DNA from: UBA3263 sp964549975
Lineage (GTDB): Bacteria; Bacteroidota; Bacteroidia; Bacteroidales; Muribaculaceae
Assembly (NCBI GenBank): GCA_964549975.1
Contig: CAZJWM010000111.1
Location: 1-6,000, forward strand
DNA: 6,000 nucleotides
Reading direction: 5' to 3'
Below are positions 1 to 5,856 of this stretch, one piece after another. Each line of letters starts with the position of its first letter. The stretch's first letter is position 1. The position numbers and the translations under genes were made by a program. Below the pieces are notes generated by a model that did not search any database, was not told the DNA's origin, and worked only from the letters and a program-made list of their open reading frames with translations.

Positions 1-47
1 ACGGCCTTTCCATCGACGAAGTCCAATCCTATTTGCAAAAGTCCTAA
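1..47 (+). CDS. 3' end of an upstream Rpn-type nuclease gene (partial)
   Basis: Seen: the window opens inside a codon, then reads GLSIDEVQSYLQKS and stops with TAA at 45-47. These 14 residues are identical to the C-terminus of the complete gene that follows, and the DNA is identical too, so this is the tail of a paralogous Rpn-type gene in the same orientation. Its stop is 14 bases before the next start, so the two are probably co-transcribed. Only the C-terminal helical tail is visible; whether the nuclease domain upstream is intact cannot be judged. It could also be a fragment left by an unequal duplication. Confidence 0.8.
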   Translation, partial: GLSIDEVQSYLQKS

Positions 48-55
48 CCCTCTCC
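1..55 (+). repeat. Direct repeat, left copy (55 bases, partner 939-993)
   Basis: Positions 1-55 match 939-993 base for base, a spacing of 938 bases. The identity covers the last codons of the Rpn-type gene, the TAA and 8 bases of 3' flank (CCCTCTCC), then ends at 56. The left end of the match lies outside the window, so its full length is unknown. Confidence 0.95.
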
Positions 56-61
56 CCGACT

Positions 62-985
62 ATGAATCAGCAGACTGCAAACTTCCCGCCCGACGAGCCC
101 AACAAATTCGTGAGATTTGACTGGGCCGCTAAACGTATGCTCCGCGACAAAGCCAACTTCGGCGTGCTCGAGGGCTTGATCACCGTGTTGCTCGGCGAAA
201 AAATCACCATCGTCGAACTCCTGGAAAGCGAGGCAAACCAAAACACCGCCGACGACAAATATAACCGCGTGGACATCAAGGCCAAAAACTCCAAAGATGA
301 GATTATCATCGTGGAGATTCAGCTCACGCGCCAATATTACTATCTGGAGCGGCTGCTCTACGGAGTGTCGAAAGCCATCACCGAACACATCGCTCTGGGC
401 GAGGAATACTCAAAGGTGAAGAAAATCTACTCCATCAGCATCATCTACTTCGACCTTGGCCGCGGCAGCGACTACCTCTATCACGGCACAACGCACTTTG
501 TGGGCGTGCACACCAACGACGAACTGAGCATCTCCGCCAAGGAGGAGGGAGTCATCAAAATGCGCACCCCCCAGGAGGTGTTCCCGGAATACTACATCAT
601 CCGCGTGAACGAGTTCAACCGCGTGGCCACCACGCCCCTGGAAGACTGGATTGACTACCTCAAAACCGGCAATATTCGCCCCGGCACCGAGGCCCCGGGC
701 CTCGAAGAAGCTCGCCAAAAGCTGCGCTTCCTCGCCATGGACAAGAGCGAACGCGACGAATACGTCCGCGACATGGAGAACATCATGTATGAAAAAAGCG
801 TCCTCAAAGCCTACCGCTACGACGGCATCGCCGAAGGCCTCAAACAAGGTCGTGCCGAAGGCCGCGAAGAAGAGCGAATCAAGGCCATCAAGGCGATGAG
901 TGCGAGCGGCATGAGCGCCGAGCAGATTGCCGCAATCTACGGCCTTTCCATCGACGAAGTCCAATCCTATTTGCAAAAGTCCTAA
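62..985 (+). CDS. Rpn family PD-(D/E)XK nuclease (PDDEXK_2-type, 'transposase-like')
   Basis: A 307-residue protein. Residues about 14-220 match the Rpn/PDDEXK_2 pattern: an FGVLEGLITVLL helix (33-44), ELLESE (52-57), RVDIK with the acidic D71, and VEIQ (84-87), giving a D71...E85-x-Q87 nuclease core. Family knowledge: Rpn proteins are DNA endonucleases linked to recombination, and E. coli members act in phage defence. They are often annotated as transposases but carry no terminal repeats of their own. The C-terminus (about 240-307) is charged and helical, with repeated G-x-x-(E/Q)G turns (GIAEGLKQGRAEGREEE) and a final small helix-turn-helix-like segment (SGMSAEQIAAIYGLSIDEVQSYL). The ATG at 62 is chosen because it follows the previous stop by 14 bases and keeps the family N-terminus; no clear ribosome site is seen. 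The gene is intact, and the shared 55-base tail shows that it lies in a tandem array. Confidence 0.88.
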   Translation: MNQQTANFPPDEPNKFVRFDWAAKRMLRDKANFGVLEGLITVLLGEKITIVELLESEANQNTADDKYNRVDIKAKNSKDEIIIVEIQLTRQYYYLERLLYGVSKAITEHIALGEEYSKVKKIYSISIIYFDLGRGSDYLYHGTTHFVGVHTNDELSISAKEEGVIKMRTPQEVFPEYYIIRVNEFNRVATTPLEDWIDYLKTGNIRPGTEAPGLEEARQKLRFLAMDKSERDEYVRDMENIMYEKSVLKAYRYDGIAEGLKQGRAEGREEERIKAIKAMSASGMSAEQIAAIYGLSIDEVQSYLQKS

Positions 986-993
986 CCCTCTCC
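939..993 (+). repeat. Direct repeat, right copy (55 bases, partner 1-55)
   Basis: Identical to 1-55. After 993 the two flanks diverge: the left copy runs into the next Rpn-type start, while the right copy runs into non-coding DNA. This marks the right edge of the duplicated unit. Confidence 0.95.
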
Positions 994-1386
994 TCCAGGC
1001 CGTCAGCCAACAAGGAATTTTTCCAGGGCAACAGCATCAAAATGCTGCATACTAATTCTGCTGTAAATCAAACTGATGCGATGCCTCGGAGAGGCTGATT
1101 ATCCTAAAGTCCCATCCTGTACGTACAGCGGCCTAGCAGGAGATACAAGACTGAATGTCAGGCGCTTGTCCAGAGAGCATGCCACCAGAGCCGCACTGGT
1201 GACAACCTCTTCAAGGTAGGATTGTAAGGGCTCATCATGGCCCCCGGCTAGCCTGCGGCAAGCCGAGGTTAGAAATAACCTGCATCTCCGATGCATCGCC
1301 GCACTTAACCATGCTGCATATTGCCATTTTGAGGCGGGTGGCCGGAATTTTTCGGGGGAGATGGCGCATAAGTCAATAATTATTGG
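986..1386. other. Gene-free gap rich in short inverted repeats
   Basis: About 400 bases without a supported gene, visibly less GC-rich than the flanking genes. Perfect short stems seen: CAGCAT/ATGCTG (1032-1037/1042-1047, CAAA loop), which competes with ACAGCA/TGCTGT (1031-1036/1059-1064); GCCTC/GAGGC (1083-1095); the 12-base palindrome CTGTACGTACAG (1117-1128); CACCAG/CTGGTG (1183-1188/1196-1201); and a contiguous group at 1228-1295. The 10-mer ATGCTGCATA occurs at 1042-1051 and again at 1311-1320. The reverse-strand reading frame here (1434-1099) runs over the hpt promoter and start and resembles no family I know. The gap may hold an uncharacterised structured RNA, a decayed mobile element, or only chance stems. 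Confidence 0.6.
1228..1295. other. Four back-to-back hairpins, possible structured RNA or folded DNA site
   Basis: Four stems follow one another with at most one unpaired base between them: GGGC/GCCC (1228-1231/1240-1243), CGGCT/AGCCG (1245-1249/1261-1265), AGGTTA/TAACCT with a GAAA loop (1266-1281), and GCAT/ATGC (1282-1285/1291-1294). The third has a GNRA-class tetraloop, common in stable RNAs. No enclosing stem, promoter or terminator was found, and each stem is short enough to arise by chance, so only the clustering is notable. I recognise no Rfam family. Confidence 0.3.
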
Positions 1387-1394
1387 TAACTTTG
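1387..1394 (+). promoter_or_regulatory. Bacteroidetes -7 promoter box (TAACTTTG) of hpt
   Basis: TAACTTTG matches the TAnnTTTG -7 consensus of the Bacteroidetes primary sigma factor. I see no TTTG or TTG at the usual -33 distance, so the upstream half is weak. Transcription would start at about 1400, leaving a leader of about 20 A-rich bases before the ATG at 1421. The box lies downstream of the alternative in-frame ATG at 1361, which argues against that earlier start. Confidence 0.7.
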
Positions 1395-1420
1395 CAGTTA
1401 ATAAACAATCCGCACCCGCA

Positions 1421-1993
1421 ATGAACAACGTCATCTACAACGGGCTCTCGTTTCGCCCCTACATCACTGCTGAACAGATAACTACTGAAATCAAACGCAT
1501 CGGGCAGGAAATCACCCGCGAGTTTGAGGGCAAGTGTCCTCTGATCGTGTGCGTGCTCAATGGCGCCATGCCTTTTGCCGCCGACCTGTTTCGCGAAATT
1601 CGCACCGACGCGGAAATCACCTTTGTGCGCTTCGTGAGCTACGAAGGCGGTCTCTGCTCCACGGGCAATGTGCGCACGCTGTTAGATCTTCAGGAGAACA
1701 TTGAGGGCCGCCACGTCATAGTGGTGGAAGACATTGTAGACACCGGCCGCACCATGGACAAGTTCCTGCGTGAGCTCCGCGCCAAGAATCCCGCCACCAT
1801 CCGTTTGGCCACGCTGCTGTTTAAGCCCGAGGCGCTGGTGTGTGACGTAAAGCCCGACTATGTGGCTTTCTCCATTCCCAAGAAATTTATCATCGGCTTC
1901 GGCCTCGACATCGACGGCAAGGCCCGCAACCTCAAAGACATCTATCAGCTCGACGAGGAGGCCACCGAAGCCCTCAAGCAAAGCCAAAAATAA
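1421..1993 (+). CDS. hpt: Hypoxanthine(-guanine) phosphoribosyltransferase
   Basis: A cytoplasmic purine-salvage enzyme that joins hypoxanthine or guanine to PRPP, giving IMP or GMP and pyrophosphate. The 190-residue protein carries the type I phosphoribosyltransferase signature VVEDIVDTGRT (101-111), where the two acids and the loop bind PRPP. It also has the flexible-loop segment SYEGG (73-77), NGAMPFAADL (47-56) with the early backbone turn, and a C-terminal IIGFGLDIDGKARNL segment equivalent to the usual VGYGLDY..RNL base-binding region. Length fits the bacterial family (about 175-190). The frame stays open to an ATG at 1361, but the promoter box at 1387-1394 lies between the two, and the extra 20 residues look unlike the family, so 1421 is preferred. 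adk follows after 75 bases, which suggests a purine-nucleotide operon with a hairpin between the two genes. Confidence 0.93.
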   Translation: MNNVIYNGLSFRPYITAEQITTEIKRIGQEITREFEGKCPLIVCVLNGAMPFAADLFREIRTDAEITFVRFVSYEGGLCSTGNVRTLLDLQENIEGRHVIVVEDIVDTGRTMDKFLRELRAKNPATIRLATLLFKPEALVCDVKPDYVAFSIPKKFIIGFGLDIDGKARNLKDIYQLDEEATEALKQSQK

Positions 1994-2010
1994 GCAAAAC
2001 TTCACGCTTC

Positions 2011-2030
2011 GCCCTCGCTGCGGCGAGGGC
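2011..2030 (+). promoter_or_regulatory. GC-rich hairpin between hpt and adk
   Basis: A perfect 8-base stem, GCCCTCGC/GCGAGGGC, closes a TGCG tetraloop 18 bases after the hpt stop. No run of T follows (the next bases are CGACACTTAA), so it is not a standard intrinsic terminator. It may lower read-through into adk, or protect or guide processing of the hpt message. No TAnnTTTG box is seen between the hairpin and adk. Confidence 0.5.
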
Positions 2031-2068
2031 CGACACTTAATATTTCACCAATCAACCGACAACGAATC

Positions 2069-2650
2069 ATGTTTAATATCGTCATTTTCGGTGCCCCCGG
2101 TAGCGGCAAAGGCACTCAAAGCGAAAACCTCATCAACCACTACGGTCTGCAACATATCTCCACCGGCGACCTGTTGCGCAGCCACATTGCCGAAGGCTCC
2201 GAACTGGGCAAACTCGCCGACAGCTACATCTCGCGCGGCCAGCTCATCCCCGACGACCTGATGCTCAGCATCCTCGATGCCCACCTCGACAAGCTGGGCA
2301 CCGACGTTGAGGGCGTGATCTTCGACGGCTTTCCCCGCACCATCCCTCAGGCCGAAGCCCTGGAGAAGATTCTGCAAAAGCGCGGCACGGGCGTTCACGC
2401 CGTGGTGGGCCTGGAAGTGCCCGAAGATCAGCTCATGGAGCGCATGATCAAGCGCGGCGCCACCTCGGGCCGCAGCGACGACAACCCCGCGACCATCGCC
2501 AAGCGCCTGGAGGTGTATCACTCGCAGACCAGCCCGCTGAAGGAATTCTACACGGGCTGCAAGCTCTATCACGCCATTGACGGCACCGGCACAATCGACG
2601 AAATCTTCGCCCGCATTGCCGCCGTGGTCGACCCCCTGAAGAATGCATAG
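2069..2650 (+). CDS. adk: Adenylate kinase, short-LID form
   Basis: Catalyses ATP + AMP = 2 ADP in the cytoplasm. The 193-residue protein shows the P-loop GAPGSGKGT (8-16), the AMP-binding STGDLLR (31-37) and the signature FDGFPRT (85-91). The LID region after RMIKRG (125-130) is short (ATSGRSDDNP) and lacks the roughly 30-residue extension, with or without zinc cysteines, of long adenylate kinases; it leads straight into the conserved KRLEVY helix. This short form of about 190 residues is usual in Bacteroidales. The ATG at 2069 places the P-loop at the normal distance from the N-terminus. The gene ends 8 bases inside the next reading frame, so this essential gene is probably translationally coupled to the sugar genes downstream. 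Upstream it pairs with hpt. Confidence 0.96.
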   Translation: MFNIVIFGAPGSGKGTQSENLINHYGLQHISTGDLLRSHIAEGSELGKLADSYISRGQLIPDDLMLSILDAHLDKLGTDVEGVIFDGFPRTIPQAEALEKILQKRGTGVHAVVGLEVPEDQLMERMIKRGATSGRSDDNPATIAKRLEVYHSQTSPLKEFYTGCKLYHAIDGTGTIDEIFARIAAVVDPLKNA

Positions 2651-3041
2651 TGACAAACCTGAAATACTGCAAATCCCTCGCATAGAGGACTGTCGTGGCA
2701 ATCTGTCGTTCATCCAAAACGGCGCCGACTGCTGTCCGTTCGACATTGCCCGAACATATTGGATTTATGACGTGCCGGGAGGTATGGAGCGCTACGCCCA
2801 TGCCTTTCGGCACGCTCGTGAACTGATTGTGGCCGTGAGTGGCTCCTTCGATGTGGTCACTCCCGAAGCCACCTACCATCTGGCCCGCGGCTACTACGGG
2901 CTCTACGTGCCGCCCATGACCTGGCGCTCCATGGAAAATTTCTCAACCAACTCGGTGGCGATGGTGCTGAGCAGCACCGTCTACTCCCCCGCCGACTATA
3001 TTGAAGACTATGAAGAATATCTTCGCCTCAAGCAGCGTTGA
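2643..3041 (+). CDS. FdtA/WxcM-like sugar 3,4-ketoisomerase homologue with altered active site
   Basis: A 132-residue cupin of the FdtA/QdtA/WxcM C-terminal family. Seen: RGNLSFI (18-24), PFDIARTYWIYDVPGG (32-47), the loop R50-Y-A-H-A-F55, ELIVAVSGSFDV, and the family tail GLYVPPMTWRSMENFS...YIEDYEEYL. Characterised members isomerise dTDP-4-keto-6-deoxyglucose to the 3-keto sugar using the HAH pair. Here the second histidine is Phe55, and the usual WRE has become WRS, whereas the next gene keeps HAH and WRE. It may therefore have reduced or different activity, or serve as a partner subunit of the second cupin. The ATG at 2643 overlaps the end of adk by 8 bases; no separate promoter is seen. 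Family membership is firm; the reaction is not. Confidence 0.85.
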   Translation: MHSDKPEILQIPRIEDCRGNLSFIQNGADCCPFDIARTYWIYDVPGGMERYAHAFRHARELIVAVSGSFDVVTPEATYHLARGYYGLYVPPMTWRSMENFSTNSVAMVLSSTVYSPADYIEDYEEYLRLKQR

Positions 3042-3450
3042 CCTCTGTCGGGTGATGGAGCTGCCGCGTGTGATTCACCCCAACGGCTCGCTCTCGGTGT
3101 GTGAAAACACGCCGCAAAGCCCGCTGCCCTTCGACATCAAACGCGTCTACTATCTCTACGACATCCCCGGCGACTCGTCGCGCGGCGGCCATGCCCACGT
3201 GGAGAATGCCTCGCTGATTGTGGCCGCCAGCGGCTCGTTTGAGGTGACGCTCAACGACGGAGTGCGCAGCCGCACGTTTTTCCTCAACCGCCCCTATCGC
3301 GGCCTTTACGTGCCCCCGGGCCTTTGGCGCGAAATCGACAATTTCTCGTCGGGGTCGGTGTGTCTGGTGCTCACCTCGGAGCTCTTCAGCGAAGACGACT
3401 ATGTGCGCTCCTACGACGAATTTCTAAAACTCACAGCCTGCAAACGATGA
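3010..3450 (+). CDS. FdtA/QdtA-like dTDP-sugar 3,4-ketoisomerase (WxcM-like cupin)
   Basis: A 146-residue cupin with the family pattern intact: NGSLSV (25-30), PFDIKRVYYLYDIPGD (40-55), RGGHAH (58-63) with both active-site histidines, SGSFEV, then GLYVPPGLWREIDNFSSGSVCLVLTSE and a YDEFLKL end. Relatives convert dTDP-4-keto-6-deoxyglucose into a dTDP-3-keto-6-deoxyhexose, the substrate of the aminotransferase encoded next; which epimer is made (FdtA or QdtA type) cannot be read from the sequence. The start is uncertain: TTG 3001, ATG 3010 or ATG 3055. I prefer 3010, because LCRVMELP matches the family's first strand and 3055 would cut it. This gives a 32-base overlap with the first cupin. The stop TGA shares ATGA with the next start, which indicates tight coupling. 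Confidence 0.88.
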   Translation: MKNIFASSSVDLCRVMELPRVIHPNGSLSVCENTPQSPLPFDIKRVYYLYDIPGDSSRGGHAHVENASLIVAASGSFEVTLNDGVRSRTFFLNRPYRGLYVPPGLWREIDNFSSGSVCLVLTSELFSEDDYVRSYDEFLKLTACKR

Positions 3451-4556
3451 CAGCTCCCCACCACCATTATACGATGCTCGACCTGGGCGAAGTGAATCGC
3501 CCCTATCGCGAAGAGCTCATTGCCGCCGCCACGGCCGTGATCACCTCCGGACGCTACGTTGGCGGCCCCGAGGTAGACGCCTTTGAAAGCGAACTGGCCG
3601 CGGCCTTGGGCGTGAAATATGCCGTGGGCGTGGCCAACGGTCTCGACGCCCTGCGTCTGACGCTGCGCGCCTACATGGAGCTGGGCCGACTCCACGGCGG
3701 CGACGAGGTGATTGTGCCCGCCAATTCATTCATAGCCAGTGCGCTGGCCGTGAGCGAATCGGGCCTGCGCGTGCGCTTTGCCGACGTAGACCCCGCCACC
3801 TCCAACATCGACTGGGAGCGCCTGCCGCTGAGCCCGCACACTCGCGCCGTGATGCCCGTGCATCTCTATGGCCGCGTGGCCGAAATTCCGGCCGAAATAC
3901 GCCGACAATTCATTGTGATTGAGGATAATGCGCAAGCCATCGGTGCCACCGACGCCGCGGGCCGCCACACCGGCTCGCTGGGCCATGCCGCCGGCATGAG
4001 TTTCTATCCCACCAAAAACGTCGGTGCCCTTGGCGACGCCGGCGCCGTCACCACCAACGACGCCGATGTGGCCGCAGCCGTGCGCTCGCTGGCCAACTAC
4101 GGCTCATCGGCCCACGAACACTATTTCAATCCGCTGCGCGGCGTCAATTCGCGCCTCGACTCCCTGCAGGCGGCGATGCTCCGAGTGAAGCTGCGCCATC
4201 TCGACGAAGAAAACGCCCTGCGCCGCGCTCTGGCTCGCACCTATCTCGGCGCCATCAGCAATCCGGCCGTGGAGTTGCCCGGGTGGGCCGAGGGGCATGT
4301 GTGGCATCAGTTTGTGGTACGCACCGCCCGGCGCGACCGATTCCGCAACTATCTGCTGGCCCACGGCGTGGAGACCGGTGTGCACTATCCCGTGGCGCTC
4401 CACCGTCAGCCATGCTACGCTGAGGAGTGCGCCGATGTGTCGCTGCCCGTGGCCGAACGCTTGGCCGCGCAAGTGGTGAGTCTGCCCATCAGTCGCTGCA
4501 CCTCGCCTGAGGATGCGCTGAAAATCTCGGAAATCATCAATAGCTACAGTGAGTAA
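3447..4556 (+). CDS. DegT/DnrJ/EryC1/StrS-family PLP sugar aminotransferase (FdtB/QdtB-like)
   Basis: A 369-residue PLP enzyme that would transfer an amino group, usually from glutamate, to a keto sugar nucleotide. Seen: SGRYVGGPEVDAFE (34-47), GVANGLDALRL (61-71) for phosphate/PLP binding, HLYGR (139-143), EDNAQAIGA (159-167) with the aspartate that contacts the PLP ring nitrogen, SFYPTKNVGALGDAG (185-199) with Schiff-base Lys190, and GVHYPVALHRQPCY near the C-terminus. The GVANGLDAL wording and the two FdtA-like cupins just before it favour a C3 aminotransferase for dTDP-Fuc3N or dTDP-Qui3N. The rmlA/rmlB and N-acetyltransferase genes needed for a full pathway are not in the window. The frame is open back to an ATG at 3324, but the ATG at 3447 overlaps the preceding stop as ATGA and gives the normal family N-terminus. 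The gene is as GC-rich as its neighbours. Confidence 0.92.
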   Translation: MTAPHHHYTMLDLGEVNRPYREELIAAATAVITSGRYVGGPEVDAFESELAAALGVKYAVGVANGLDALRLTLRAYMELGRLHGGDEVIVPANSFIASALAVSESGLRVRFADVDPATSNIDWERLPLSPHTRAVMPVHLYGRVAEIPAEIRRQFIVIEDNAQAIGATDAAGRHTGSLGHAAGMSFYPTKNVGALGDAGAVTTNDADVAAAVRSLANYGSSAHEHYFNPLRGVNSRLDSLQAAMLRVKLRHLDEENALRRALARTYLGAISNPAVELPGWAEGHVWHQFVVRTARRDRFRNYLLAHGVETGVHYPVALHRQPCYAEECADVSLPVAERLAAQVVSLPISRCTSPEDALKISEIINSYSE

Positions 4557-5751
4557 ACGTCAGCATCGGTTTGAATGGTTTGTGGCTCGCCGCCTGCAGT
4601 GGCGCAGCGAGGAGCATCGGAGGCAGTCGCCCTCGGTGGCCGTGGCCGTGGCCGGCATTGCCGTGGCCGTGGCCGTGATGCTGCTCTCCATAGCCGTGCT
4701 TCTTGGCTTCAAGCAGGAGGTGAGTCAGGCCGTTTGCTCCATCGACGACGACATCACCGTCACCGCCTACACCCGCACCGCCTCGCGTCAGGAGCCGATT
4801 TCGCCGGCGCTCTTCGACAGCCTCGTGGCTCTGCCCGCCGGAGCCGTCGTCGTGCCCCACAACATGGTGAGCGGCGTGCTGAAAACCCCCACCGACTTCC
4901 TCGGCGCCACCTTCCGCGCCAACAGCGAATATGTCCACCCCGACAGCGCCAACTCCATTGCCCTGTCGGCCCACATTGCCTCCGTGATGCAGCTGGGCGT
5001 GGGCGACACCATCCCCGCCTATTTCGTGGCCGGAGAGCGTATGCGTGTGCGCCGTCTTGCCGTCACCGCCATCTATCAATCGCCCATCGAGGAACACGAC
5101 CGCTCGGTGGTGTACTGCTCCGACTCGCTGGCGCGCACCATGAGCCAAATGCCCGCAGGCCAATGCCAGAGTCTCGGCATCCGCGGCGTGGGCCCCGTGC
5201 AGGCCCCTCACGTGGCCGCGCAAATCAACGACCAACTCCTTCAGGCCTACTATCACGGCCTCACCACGCAGGCCTACAGCGTTGACCCCATCACCAACAC
5301 CTCCGCCATGTTTTTCGCCTGGCTCGACCTGCTGGACACCAACGTGGTGGTGATTCTGGCGCTGATGGGCGCCGTGGCTGCCTTCACCCTCATCAGCTCG
5401 CTCTTTATCATCATCCTCGAGCGAGTGCAAACCATCGGCCTGCTCAAGGCCATGGGTGCCGCAAATGCGCAAGTGCGCCGCACGTTCATGCTCATGTCGC
5501 AACGCCTGGTGTGGCGCGGCCTGGCCATTGGCAACGCCGTTGGCTTGGGGCTGATGGCGTTGCAATATTTCACACACATCATTCCGCTCGACCCCGTGAA
5601 CTACTACGTTGACCACGTGCCCGTGCAGTTTTCGCTCGCGGCCATCGTGGGCGTCAACCTCGGCGTGATGCTGCTGAGCTGGCTCGTGGTGATGCTCCCC
5701 GCCCTGATCATATCGCGCATCTCCCCGGCCACCACCATGCGCTACGAGTGA
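4549..5751 (+). CDS. ABC transporter permease, FtsX/LolC-LolE-like
   Basis: A 400-residue inner-membrane protein with the type VII ABC layout: a cytoplasmic N-terminus with the FVARRL motif (11-16), a first membrane helix (about 29-52), a periplasmic domain of about 200 residues (54-262), then three helices (about 264-290, 321-341, 362-387) and a short tail ending in ISPATTMRYE. ERVQTIGLLKAMGAANAQVRRTF (291-313) is the conserved cytoplasmic loop that couples to the ATPase. Length and pattern fit the LolC/LolE lipoprotein-release family more than MacB; no ATPase gene is present here, so the substrate is unproven. The start is GTG at 4549, overlapping the aminotransferase stop by 8 bases. The next methionine lies inside the first helix, so GTG is needed to keep FVARRL. 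It ends the overlapping gene run; no clear terminator follows. Confidence 0.88.
   Translation: MSKRQHRFEWFVARRLQWRSEEHRRQSPSVAVAVAGIAVAVAVMLLSIAVLLGFKQEVSQAVCSIDDDITVTAYTRTASRQEPISPALFDSLVALPAGAVVVPHNMVSGVLKTPTDFLGATFRANSEYVHPDSANSIALSAHIASVMQLGVGDTIPAYFVAGERMRVRRLAVTAIYQSPIEEHDRSVVYCSDSLARTMSQMPAGQCQSLGIRGVGPVQAPHVAAQINDQLLQAYYHGLTTQAYSVDPITNTSAMFFAWLDLLDTNVVVILALMGAVAAFTLISSLFIIILERVQTIGLLKAMGAANAQVRRTFMLMSQRLVWRGLAIGNAVGLGLMALQYFTHIIPLDPVNYYVDHVPVQFSLAAIVGVNLGVMLLSWLVVMLPALIISRISPATTMRYE
4636..4677 (+). repeat. GTGGCC hexamer repeats within the permease's first membrane helix
   Basis: GTGGCC occurs three times in tandem (4636-4653) and, after GGCATTGCC, twice more followed by GTG (4663-4677). 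In frame it encodes Val-Ala pairs (VAVAVAGIAVAVAV). Gain or loss of a unit would add or remove two residues of the helix without shifting the frame. Confidence 0.9.
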
Positions 5752-5773
5752 CCCCCTCCACGCGGTCTCAAAA

Positions 5774-5856
5774 TGGTAGGAAACGTGCAAATCGGCCCCA
5801 AAAAATTGGTAGGAAACGTGCAAATTCGCCATTTCAAATTGGTAGGAAACGTGCAA
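5774..5856. repeat. Three 17-base direct repeats at an exact 33-base period
   Basis: TGGTAGGAAACGTGCAA occurs at 5774-5790, 5807-5823 and 5840-5856 with no mismatch. The two spacers are 16 bases each and differ, although each begins near TCG/CC and ends in an A/T run just before the next repeat. A 33-base step is close to three helical turns, so bound proteins would sit on one face of the DNA. Possible roles are transposase-binding repeats at the end of a mobile element (IS21-family ends carry multiple direct repeats), an operator array, or iterons. The array begins 22 bases after the permease stop. Read on the reverse strand, it gives an 11-residue periodic peptide (LHVSYQF...), which I take as a by-product of the spacing. 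Confidence 0.95.

Noticed and set aside
44..388. Reverse-strand frames opposite the Rpn-type gene (also 410-976)
   Set aside because: Shadows of a clear + strand coding region, with no motif of their own.
62..985. The Rpn-type gene as a true insertion sequence
   Set aside because: No terminal inverted repeats or target duplication seen; the shared 55 bases are a gene-tail duplication, and Rpn proteins are nucleases named transposases by annotation habit.
1083..1160. A tRNA-like stretch after the GCCTC/GAGGC stem
   Set aside because: No T-loop (GTTCGA-type) sequence and no matching acceptor stem; the arms cannot form a cloverleaf.
1099..1434. A 111-codon reverse-strand frame between the Rpn-type gene and hpt
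   Set aside because: It overlaps the hpt promoter box and start codon, shows no recognisable domain, and crosses several hairpins; chance is the simpler explanation.
3324..3446. N-terminal extension of the aminotransferase
   Set aside because: These 41 codons run inside the second cupin gene in another frame and look unlike the family; the ATGA overlap at 3447-3450 gives a better start.
5774..5856. A short CRISPR array
   Set aside because: Repeats of 17 and spacers of 16 bases are too short, there are only three units, the spacers resemble one another, and no cas gene is in the window.
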